A stretch of 64,000 nucleotides of DNA from contig JAJXWO010000014.1 in assembly GCA_021781535.1 (NCBI GenBank), forward strand, positions 1 to 64,000. The letters are read 5' to 3'. The DNA comes from Deltaproteobacteria bacterium (GTDB lineage: Bacteria; Desulfobacterota; Desulfuromonadia; Geobacterales; Pseudopelobacteraceae). The position numbers and the translations under genes were made by a program. Shown piece by piece: positions 37,142 to 45,088 of this stretch. Numbering within the stretch: position 1 is the first letter of the stretch; every line of letters starts with the position of its first letter. Under the pieces are notes generated by a model. It ran no database searches. It saw nothing but the letters and a program-made list of their open reading frames with translations, and was not told the DNA's origin.

Positions 37142-39646
37142 TTACACCATCTCCTTCTTCCACGCGACAACCTTCTTCTCGTACTCGCCGAGCAGCCTCT
37201 GGGCCGACTTCTGATCGTTGCCCTCGGCCACGATATGGGTCAGGGGCCGATACTGGTCCGGCAGGACCAGCACCCACTCCGCGCCGAAATGCACCTTGAT
37301 GCCGTCGATGAACGTCGCCTCCTTTTCCAGGCTGTCCTCGCTCATCTTGCGCATGATGCCCCCCTTCATCTCCCAGGGACAGGGGATGCTGCTTTGAAGA
37401 TAGGCGCTGCGGGGGATATCCAGGAGTGCCTGTGACAGCGGCATTCCGCTGGCGGCACTCAGCTCCATCAGTCTCGCTATGGCAAACATGCCGTCAAAAG
37501 CCGCCTGAAAACGGGGGAAAGCAAAACGGCCGTCCGTAGTGCCGGTCAGGACTATTTCCGAAGATGAGGCGACCTCCTGCATGGCGCGGTCCGAACTCTT
37601 GGTACGAACAACCTGGCACCCCTTCTGCCCCGCCATCTGCTCGATGGTGGAGGGTGCCTGCACCGGTACGGCAATCGCACCCTTCTGCCTGGCTTTCATC
37701 AGCAACGCCACGGTCAGTGAGAGCAGCTCGGTGCCGGTGCAGACCCGGCCGGTCTCATCAACCATAGCGACCCCCTCTGCGGAAGGATCGAGCCAGAATC
37801 CGGCCTGCGCCCCGAGCGACGAGACAATTGCCGAAAGCTGGGCCAAGGCCTGCTCTTTTTCCTTAATCTGAATCCCGCGCCCTTCGTCCACATAGGCATT
37901 GAGTGCAACCACCGAAAAACCGAGAATATTCAGAAGTTGCGGCAATATCTGGCTGGAAGGGGAAAAATTGAAGTCCACAACCACCGTTAAAGCCGCTTTT
38001 TTGAGCAGGTCGCGATCAAGCGCCCGCAAAAACCCTTCACGATAAAAGTCGCCGACATTATTAATATCGGTGATGACCCCCGGCTCGGTATGGTGGGCAC
38101 GCCGGAAATTTTCCTTGAAGAATGTGCGTTCCACATTCTTCCCCATGTTGCTGGAAAAATCGAGGCCGTCACCATCAAGAAAAACGATCTCCAGTGAAGC
38201 GGGGTCGTCCTGTGCCTGGCGGAAATGAACTCCCCCCACCTCGCCAAAGGTCTTCAATTTGTAGCGAACGAGCGGCAGTGATGTCATCTTCATGTCGCGC
38301 ACATTGACGCCGGCCGAGAGCAGTCCCCCCACAAAACAGCGCTTGAGCATGCGGGAGGAAGGATTGGAATCACGGCCGGCCAGCACAAAACTTCCCTTGG
38401 GAAGCGAGGTGCCATAGGCGCACCCCAGTTTGGCGCAAAATTCCGGCGTAAGCTCCACATTGGAGAGTCCCTTGATTATTGCCCCCTCAAAAAGCGCCTT
38501 TTTCCATTTTTCCCCCCAGATCATATTGGAGGTAACCGTTGACCCCGCCTCTATCGTCTTCTTGGGCCAGATTTTGACATCGGCCTTGATGAGCGCATCA
38601 TCGCCAACCGATGTCTCGTCGGCAACGATAACCCCCTCCTCAAGGGTCACGCCCTGGCCGATACGCACATTGGAGCAGACCACGCTGTCGGTGATCTTTG
38701 CCCCTTTCTTGACATAGGAATTGTCCCAGATAATGCAGCGGTTAAGCCTGACCCCGGATTCAACCGTGCAGTTGCGGCCGATTACCGAATCCTTGATATG
38801 CACATCGCCCAGGATCTGGCTGTTGTCGCCGATAACGACCGTACCTTCGAGCCCGGATGCGTGTTCCAGCCTGACATCGGCGCCGATGCGCAGGTCTTTG
38901 CCGACAAAATCCTGTTTCGGCTCGTCGATCTTCAGGTTTACCTTTCCCTTGAAAATATCGTGGTACGCTTCGCGATAGGAATCGGTGTTGCCAATGTCAC
39001 GCCAGTACCCCTTGGCGGTCACCCCGAAGAGCGCCTCCTTCTTTTTCAGCATCAGCGGGAACAGATCCTGTGAAAAATCGAAATTTTCCCCATCGGGAAT
39101 GTATTTCAATACCTCCGGTTCCAGCACATAAATGCCCGTATTGATGGTGTCGGAAATGACCTCTCCCCACCCCGGCTTTTCCAGAAACTGGGTAATGCGC
39201 TTTTCCTTGTCGGTGATCACGACCCCGAACTGGAGCGGATCCTTGACCGATGTGAGGGTTATCGTCGCCTTGGCTTTATGGTCGGCATGAAAATCAATGA
39301 TTTTCTTGAGATTGAAATCGGTCAGGAGATCGCCGCTGATCACCAGAAAGCGCTCGTCGAGAAACTTCTCGGCAGCCTTGACCGCCCCTGCCGTCCCCAT
39401 ATCGGAGATCGGCGTGACATAGGTTATCTTGACGCCGAAATCGGAACCGTCCCGGAAGAAATTTTTGATATAGAACGGCTGATGATACAGCAGCATGACG
39501 AGTTCGGTGATATCGTGTTTTTTGAGGAGCTCCACGATATGAAGCATGATGGGGCGATTGAAGAGCGGAATCATCGGCTTGGGCATGCTGCCGGTAAGCG
39601 GCTGGATCCGGGTGCCGAAGCCGCCCGCCATAATAACTGCTTTCAT
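37142..39646 (-). CDS. Sugar-1-phosphate nucleotidyltransferase / phosphomannomutase-like fusion
   Basis: An 834-residue fusion. Residues 1-235 are a nucleotidyltransferase (MAGGFGTRIQPLT, PKPMIPLFNRP, ISGDLLTDF). Residues 250-375 are left-handed beta-helix hexapeptide repeats. Residues 385-834 resemble phosphohexomutases, with FLDGDGLDF (491-494) as metal site. The usual serine motif TASHNP is replaced by GGVHFRQAQDDP (471-482), so classic phosphoserine catalysis is in doubt; this is shared by a subfamily found in actinobacteria and cyanobacteria. It could make GDP-mannose or another NDP-sugar. AAGGAG precedes the ATG. Confidence 0.87.
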   Translation of the reverse strand: MKAVIMAGGFGTRIQPLTGSMPKPMIPLFNRPIMLHIVELLKKHDITELVMLLYHQPFYIKNFFRDGSDFGVKITYVTPISDMGTAGAVKAAEKFLDERFLVISGDLLTDFNLKKIIDFHADHKAKATITLTSVKDPLQFGVVITDKEKRITQFLEKPGWGEVISDTINTGIYVLEPEVLKYIPDGENFDFSQDLFPLMLKKKEALFGVTAKGYWRDIGNTDSYREAYHDIFKGKVNLKIDEPKQDFVGKDLRIGADVRLEHASGLEGTVVIGDNSQILGDVHIKDSVIGRNCTVESGVRLNRCIIWDNSYVKKGAKITDSVVCSNVRIGQGVTLEEGVIVADETSVGDDALIKADVKIWPKKTIEAGSTVTSNMIWGEKWKKALFEGAIIKGLSNVELTPEFCAKLGCAYGTSLPKGSFVLAGRDSNPSSRMLKRCFVGGLLSAGVNVRDMKMTSLPLVRYKLKTFGEVGGVHFRQAQDDPASLEIVFLDGDGLDFSSNMGKNVERTFFKENFRRAHHTEPGVITDINNVGDFYREGFLRALDRDLLKKAALTVVVDFNFSPSSQILPQLLNILGFSVVALNAYVDEGRGIQIKEKEQALAQLSAIVSSLGAQAGFWLDPSAEGVAMVDETGRVCTGTELLSLTVALLMKARQKGAIAVPVQAPSTIEQMAGQKGCQVVRTKSSDRAMQEVASSSEIVLTGTTDGRFAFPRFQAAFDGMFAIARLMELSAASGMPLSQALLDIPRSAYLQSSIPCPWEMKGGIMRKMSEDSLEKEATFIDGIKVHFGAEWVLVLPDQYRPLTHIVAEGNDQKSAQRLLGEYEKKVVAWKKEMV

Positions 39647-39704
39647 GTGAACACTCCTTGGAAATAAAATTAAATATCACGTCCCCCGGTGAAAAGGGGG
39701 GAAA

Positions 39705-40085
39705 CTATAGTCCCACCTTTGCCTTCTGCATCTTTTTGGCCAGCAGCCGCGCAATTTCCTGTTTCAACTCGGTCAGGTCACCCGACTTGACCACATAGCC
39801 ATCTGCCAGCCAGGCCGAAAAATCATCCTTGTAACAGGAGAACGCCGAGCAGAGAATCACCGGCATGTCGTGGCGCTCCTTGACGAGCTTCTGCAACAGG
39901 TCAATGCCGCTTTCGTTTTTCAACTTGATGTCAAGCACCGCCAGGTCAAACGCGCCTTTCTGCAGCTTTTCCGTCGCCTCGGCACTGCTGGCCGCCGTCA
40001 CCACCTCGTACCCTTCATCCTTCAACTCTTCGGCATACAATAGCCGGATGTTGGCTTCATCGTCTACTACCAATAATCTGCTCAT
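39705..40085 (-). CDS. Single-domain response regulator
   Basis: A 126-residue CheY-like receiver without an output domain. Asp 8/9 (VVDDE), phospho-acceptor Asp 52 (VLDIKL), Ser 80 (LCSAFS) and Lys 100 (VVKSGD) are all present. Its start overlaps the stop of the upstream histidine kinase (ATGA), so kinase and regulator are made together. With no DNA-binding part, it must act through protein contacts or further phosphotransfer. Confidence 0.9.
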   Translation of the reverse strand: MSRLLVVDDEANIRLLYAEELKDEGYEVVTAASSAEATEKLQKGAFDLAVLDIKLKNESGIDLLQKLVKERHDMPVILCSAFSCYKDDFSAWLADGYVVKSGDLTELKQEIARLLAKKMQKAKVGL

Positions 40086-41710
40086 GAGTGCTCCTCCTTG
40101 CGGGTTGGAAGTGTAATGGTATACCGGATTCCATCGTGCGCGTCCGACTGTGCGACAAACAGAACCCCCTGTTTTTCAAGCATGGTCTTGCAGAGTGCGA
40201 GCCCCAGCCCGGCGCCCAGGTCACGGGTTTCCGAAAACGGCACCAGCAGGTGGTCAAGTTCGGCCTGCGAAATGTCCCGGCTGTGGTCTTCAACCATAAG
40301 GATGACACCATCGGCGCCATTCTCGGAGTGGATCACAATCGACCGGTCAGCGCCGATACCGGCGATATCATTTTGCAGCACGGTCCGGAGGCAGTAGGAC
40401 AACTGTTTGAAATCGATATACACCGGTGACAGGTTATGGCCCGGCAGATACGTCGTGGCATAGCCAAGTGACGTCAAACTGTCGGCGGTGTCCCGCAGCA
40501 CGGCCTCAACGAGCTGGTTCACATCCCAGAAATCCCGGGTCGGATACAACGAATCGGAATAATTGAGAATTTCATCCAGTACCCCTTCCAGTTGCCTGGT
40601 TTCGGCGACAATTGATTCGATGAAGGTTCGCTTGGGGTCGGATGCGGGGCTGTTTTTGAGCATGGACCGGGCAAAACCGCCGATAATCATCAGCGGATTC
40701 CGCACCGAATGGGCGATGCTGGAGGTTATCCGCCCGACCAGAGCCATGTTTTCCATTCTGACGATCAGCTCCTGCTGCTCTTTCAGCTTCTTCCCGGCTT
40801 CGGTAACACGGTTGAGTTCAACCTGCAGCTTGTCATACAACGAGGCGCGTTCAATCGCAAACGCGACCGGAAAACCGAACGTTTCCAGCGAATGCATATC
40901 TTCTTCAGTGATGGTGCGATGCGTAATGCAGTTATCGGCGATGATCATCCCGACCCGGCGATTGCGTGAAATAAGCGGCATCAGCAAAAAGGTATCAACC
41001 CCCAGCAGGCGTGCCATCTCGGGCGGGACGTCCGGATGTTCAAACGCCCTCTCGACCATGATCGGACGTTTTCCTTCCAGCGCTTTGATGAGGATATGCT
41101 CTTTATTGGCGAACGGAACCGTCAGCAGTTCCAGGACATCGTAAAATTTTTCGCGTTCGGCGGAAAGCTTGTTCAGGCGAAAATTCTGGGCCAGCGTCTG
41201 CAGATCCATATCGTTCTGGAGGATCTCATTCCAGACACGACTGGCTTCCTCCATATTTCGGGGGCCGAGGCCAAGATACCCCTTCAGCACGCCCTCTTCG
41301 CGATTGCAGAGCAGCAGAAAGGCGCGGTTCATGCCGAAGCCCTTTCCGGAGGTAATGGCGGTCAGCGCCACCGATAGCACCTCATCAAGGTCAACCGAGC
41401 TTTGCAGGACAGAACCCAGTTCGTGCAGAAAACGTATTTCAAGGGTTTTGATATCGAGAAAACTTACGAGGGACTGGATCTGGGTCTTCTGGCGGCGATA
41501 TTCTTCAAGAAAGCTGGTGAGAACCGAGGCCAGCGGGTTGGCATCATCGTGCAACTGCTTCAGGTCATTGAGAAACCGTGGGCATTCACAGCATTTATCC
41601 AGATTGCGCTGCCGTTTGGAAACGAGCAGATCCTCTTCGCCCGCACCTATCTCCGGGCAATCTGCCTGCTTGATTCCATCCTTGTTCCAGCAACAACACT
41701 CCTGATCCAC
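40082..41710 (-). CDS. GAF-domain sensor histidine kinase with an N-terminal cysteine motif
   Basis: A 542-residue soluble kinase. The first 50 residues carry clustered cysteines (ECCCW, ADCP, KCCECP) in the CW-type pattern seen in other delta-proteobacterial sensors. A coiled coil leads into a GAF domain (about 95-270). The H box is SSIAHSVRNPLMIIGG, and the ATPase ends with the G box DLGAGLGLALCKTMLEKQG. No membrane helix, so it senses a cytoplasmic signal, possibly redox or metal. GTG start with GAGGT upstream. Coupled to the receiver gene. Confidence 0.87.
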   Translation of the reverse strand: MDQECCCWNKDGIKQADCPEIGAGEEDLLVSKRQRNLDKCCECPRFLNDLKQLHDDANPLASVLTSFLEEYRRQKTQIQSLVSFLDIKTLEIRFLHELGSVLQSSVDLDEVLSVALTAITSGKGFGMNRAFLLLCNREEGVLKGYLGLGPRNMEEASRVWNEILQNDMDLQTLAQNFRLNKLSAEREKFYDVLELLTVPFANKEHILIKALEGKRPIMVERAFEHPDVPPEMARLLGVDTFLLMPLISRNRRVGMIIADNCITHRTITEEDMHSLETFGFPVAFAIERASLYDKLQVELNRVTEAGKKLKEQQELIVRMENMALVGRITSSIAHSVRNPLMIIGGFARSMLKNSPASDPKRTFIESIVAETRQLEGVLDEILNYSDSLYPTRDFWDVNQLVEAVLRDTADSLTSLGYATTYLPGHNLSPVYIDFKQLSYCLRTVLQNDIAGIGADRSIVIHSENGADGVILMVEDHSRDISQAELDHLLVPFSETRDLGAGLGLALCKTMLEKQGVLFVAQSDAHDGIRYTITLPTRKEEHS

Positions 41711-41845
41711 GCAGACCTCGTCAGATATGGCAGTAGCCTAGAACTCATCATCCGGTGGGCAGAACATGAATTCGATTACCGCCCGTACCCTTTTTATCAG
41801 GGTTAAGATCACATTATATCAGTCAAAAACAAGTACGCAATCGGT

Positions 41846-43327
41846 CTATTTTACATTCCAGGTTGTACCCTGGGCCGAATCAAGCAGCTGGATCCCCTGT
41901 GCCAGCAACAGATCGCGAATCTCGTCGCCGCGTTTGAAATCCCGCGCGGCCCGGGCTGCGCTCCGTTCGGCAATCAACCGTTCGATCTCGTCCGGCGTTA
42001 TATCAATGTGGCCGGCCTTGGCGGTCTTGATCCCTTCCAGCCAGGCAGCCGGAGAAGACGTGAACAGCCCGAGCACTCCCCCGGCCTCGCTGAACAGATG
42101 GCGCACATGCGCAACCAGCGACAAGGAAAGCGGCGGCGTCTCCTTTGTTTCCGCAAGAAAGCGGTTGGTGCAGCGCACCGTTTCGAATAGAACGCCAAGC
42201 GCGTGAGCGGCGTTGAAATCATCGTCCATCGCTTCGACAAACCGGGGAATGAACTGCTCTATTTTTTCCTGCAGCTCCAGGCCGACCGGAGACAGGTTCT
42301 CTATCACGGCGATTTCAGCCGCCGGATTCGTACCGCTCAGCACTGCGTCCAGCGCCGCCAGACAGCTGTAAATCCGTTCCAGTCCGGACTGGGCCTCGTC
42401 CAGATTCTGATCGGAGAAATCGAGCGGTGAACGATAATGGGCCGAAAGAATGAAAAACCGCAGCGTTTCCGGGTCAAACTTTTTCAGCACCTCGCGGATG
42501 GTGAAAAAGTTGCCCAAAGACTTGCTCATCTTTTCGGCATTGATGTTTACAAAGCCGTTATGTAGCCAGTAGCGCACGAAGCGGCAGCCATTGGCCCCCT
42601 CGGACTGGGCGATCTCGTTTTCATGATGGGGAAACACCAGGTCTTTGCCGCCGCCGTGAATATCAAACGTTTTACCCAGAAACTCCATGCTCATGGCCGA
42701 GCACTCGATATGCCAGCCGGGCCGCCCGTTACCCCACGGCGATTGCCACCACGGTTCCCCCGGTTTCGACCCCTTCCAAAGGGCAAAATCCATCGGATGG
42801 CGCTTTTTGTCTCCCACCTCGACCCTGGCCCCCGCCTGCATCTCGTCAAGAGTGCGTCCGGAAAGCTTGAGGTAATCCGGGAAGGTTTCCACCGCATAAT
42901 ACACGTCACCATCGGACACATACGCGTGCCCCTTGGCAATGAGGGTCTCGATGATACTGATGATTCCGCCGATGTGGTCGGTGGCCTTCGGCTCTATCGT
43001 CGGCTTTGCCAGCCCCAGCCGCGCCATGTCCTCGTCAAAGGCCTGGATATACCGGTCCGCTATCGTACGATAGTCGGTCCCTTCCTGATTGGCGCGGTTG
43101 ATGATCTTGTCATCGATATCGGTATAATTGCGCACATAGGTGACATCGTACCCGGCGTATTTCAGGTAGCGATAAATAATATCGAACACAACCCCGGCAC
43201 GGGCATGTCCGATGTGGCAATAATCATACACCGTTACCCCGCAGACATACATCCCGGCCTTGCCGGGGGTCAGCGGGACGAAAAGCTCTTTTTCACCCGA
43301 GAGGGTGTTGTAGACGCGCAGTGCCAT
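41846..43327 (-). CDS. cysS: Cysteinyl-tRNA synthetase
   Basis: A 493-residue class I synthetase. The HIGH motif is [10 protein letters not shown] (near residue 38) and the KMSKS loop is [10 protein letters not shown]. Zinc ligands fit the cysteine in [19 protein letters not shown] and [13 protein letters not shown]. It charges tRNA-Cys. Length and motifs are complete. It stands alone before the large polysaccharide locus, separated from the Wzz-like gene by a 553-bp repeat-filled gap. Confidence 0.95.
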   Translation of the reverse strand: MALRVYNTLSGEKELFVPLTPGKAGMYVCGVTVYDYCHIGHARAGVVFDIIYRYLKYAGYDVTYVRNYTDIDDKIINRANQEGTDYRTIADRYIQAFDEDMARLGLAKPTIEPKATDHIGGIISIIETLIAKGHAYVSDGDVYYAVETFPDYLKLSGRTLDEMQAGARVEVGDKKRHPMDFALWKGSKPGEPWWQSPWGNGRPGWHIECSAMSMEFLGKTFDIHGGGKDLVFPHHENEIAQSEGANGCRFVRYWLHNGFVNINAEKMSKSLGNFFTIREVLKKFDPETLRFFILSAHYRSPLDFSDQNLDEAQSGLERIYSCLAALDAVLSGTNPAAEIAVIENLSPVGLELQEKIEQFIPRFVEAMDDDFNAAHALGVLFETVRCTNRFLAETKETPPLSLSLVAHVRHLFSEAGGVLGLFTSSPAAWLEGIKTAKAGHIDITPDEIERLIAERSAARAARDFKRGDEIRDLLLAQGIQLLDSAQGTTWNVK

Positions 43328-43462
43328 ACGATAGAAACTCCGTTAGTAAAATGTAAGGCATTATGCCTGTTTGCTGCGGGGATGGCAAGGAGGGAAATGG
43401 GAAGCTGTTACCGTTGCAACGCCGTCCGGTGCCGAGAGATGGTGATCACGGCCCAGGCTGAT

Positions 43463-43875
43463 ACTAATTTTGGATTTTGAATTTTGAATTATTCATGAAC
43501 CAAGCATTTTATCGCCGATACGCGCCGCCGGAAGTATTACCCTGAAAAAGCAGTTAACCGCCGATGAACGCCGAATCACGCAGCCAGAAGTATTATTGGA
43601 TGTTGTTTGTTCGCTTTATAGCAAACTTACAGCCAGTTAGTAGTTTCATCAGGCGCTTCTAAGCGAAAAATCAAAACCTTAGACAAAATATTGGGTTAAC
43701 CCAAAAGGTTGGATTGTTTTTTTACGTAACGCTCGGTTTTATCGGCGTTAATCTGCGTGTTCGGCGGTTCAATTGCCGTTTTTAGGATTACTGAATGTGG
43801 CTAAAGAAAAGCTTTTCCCTGAATCCGCAGTGTCATTCAAAATTCAAAATCCAGAATTCAATATTGCCGTTAAAT
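43463..43875. repeat. Repeat element A: heptamer tracts around an inverted-repeat core
   Basis: The 553-bp gap between cysS and the Wzz-like gene holds no gene. It carries heptamer tracts at about 43468-43497 and 43835-43875, arms built of GCCGATGAACGCCGA and ACACGCAG modules at 43545-43583 and, inverted, at 43741-43783, and a core at 43666-43731. The core includes the 14-bp palindrome TTGGGTTAACCCAA (43691-43704) and is the inverted counterpart of the core at 48091-48155. The minus-strand tract starts right after the stop codon of the Wzz-like gene. Confidence 0.75.
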
Positions 43876-43880
43876 TGCCT

Positions 43881-45080
43881 TCAGCGCAGTCGCAGCATCC
43901 CCTTCAGTGTCCCCTTCATCTCGGCCATGATGGCGCTGTCTTCCGGGGAGAGTTTGGCCAGATATTCCCTGATGAACACCAGAAAAATCGAGCAGAAAAA
44001 AGCCGTCACCGTTGCAAGGATCACGATCAGCGCCCGCTTGGGTTTACTCTTGTGCAGCGGCGCCACGGCGTTATCCAGCACCTGCAGCGACGACGAATCG
44101 CGCGCTTCGTTGATCTTGGCCAGTTCATACTGCTTGGTCAGCTGTTCGAACAGCGCTTCCTGGGTCTTCAGCTCACGCAGGCGGCGGATATATTCCATCT
44201 CGATCGTGGGAGCGTTGCCGACCGACGGGATCACCCCGCTCATACCGGTGCCGCTCATGCTGTTCAGCTGCCTGCGCAGTCCCGCGATTGCCGCCAGCAG
44301 GGAGCTGACTTCTGGGCTTGCATCGGTCATGGAGTTTCTGAGCGCCGCCAGCTGGACCTCTTTGGAGACCATCTCCGCGCGCACCCGGGCGATCCCTTCG
44401 ATGGCGGCCGCTGCCTGACTGTCAGCCTTGATGGTCTTGTTCTTCTCCTGAAAATTCTTCATATCATCTTCGGCAGTTTTCAAATCCTGCTTTACCACGA
44501 CCAAGCGCTTTTCGAGAAAATTCCGTTCGGTGCTGGCCTTGGACAGGTTCAGCGACAGGCTTTTGTTCTGGAGCTCGTCGACGAAGGTATTGGCCAGCAG
44601 CGCCGCTTTGACAGGATCCGTGTCGTCGGCGGTTATGGTGATGATACCATCCTTGGCGGCCTGAAACTTGACCAGCCCCTCCAACATTTTACGGGTATCA
44701 TCGGCATTTTTCGATTTATACTCCGTTTGCAGGTTAAGCCGCTTGATGACGGCATCCGTGACCGTACGGCTTTTGAGAATCCCGAGGTACAAATCCGCGG
44801 AACCGCCCCCGAACCCGCCCGCCAGACCGGCCAGTCCGCCACCCATCGAGGCGAGCAGCGCCGCCGCACCACCGCCGGAATCCTTCTGCGGCGGCAGCAG
44901 GGTCGCTTTGGCGGTGTAGATGTTTTTCATGGTCAGCGACACCACAATCGAGAGCAGCGCAACTGTGCCGGTGATCTTGGCAATCAGCGGCAGGTTGCGA
45001 ACAATAACCCGCAGCAGTTCCAGCAGGTTGATCTCTTCCTCAGCTTCCATTTCCGGGCGAATATCCGTGGTCTCACTCAT
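43881..45080 (-). CDS. Wzz/GumC-type polysaccharide chain-length protein
   Basis: A 399-residue PCP-family protein with two membrane helices (IAKITGTVALLSIVVSLTM near 33-52; ALIVILATVTAFFCSIFLVF near 357-376) bracketing a large periplasmic coiled-coil region. A glycine-rich stretch (about 72-94) follows the first strands. No cytoplasmic tyrosine kinase domain. It sets polymer length and links inner-membrane polymerase to the outer-membrane channel. It lies nine bases behind the Wza-like gene; AGGGGGG precedes the ATG. Confidence 0.87.
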   Translation of the reverse strand: MSETTDIRPEMEAEEEINLLELLRVIVRNLPLIAKITGTVALLSIVVSLTMKNIYTAKATLLPPQKDSGGGAAALLASMGGGLAGLAGGFGGGSADLYLGILKSRTVTDAVIKRLNLQTEYKSKNADDTRKMLEGLVKFQAAKDGIITITADDTDPVKAALLANTFVDELQNKSLSLNLSKASTERNFLEKRLVVVKQDLKTAEDDMKNFQEKNKTIKADSQAAAAIEGIARVRAEMVSKEVQLAALRNSMTDASPEVSSLLAAIAGLRRQLNSMSGTGMSGVIPSVGNAPTIEMEYIRRLRELKTQEALFEQLTKQYELAKINEARDSSSLQVLDNAVAPLHKSKPKRALIVILATVTAFFCSIFLVFIREYLAKLSPEDSAIMAEMKGTLKGMLRLR

Positions 45081-45088
45081 ATCCCCCC

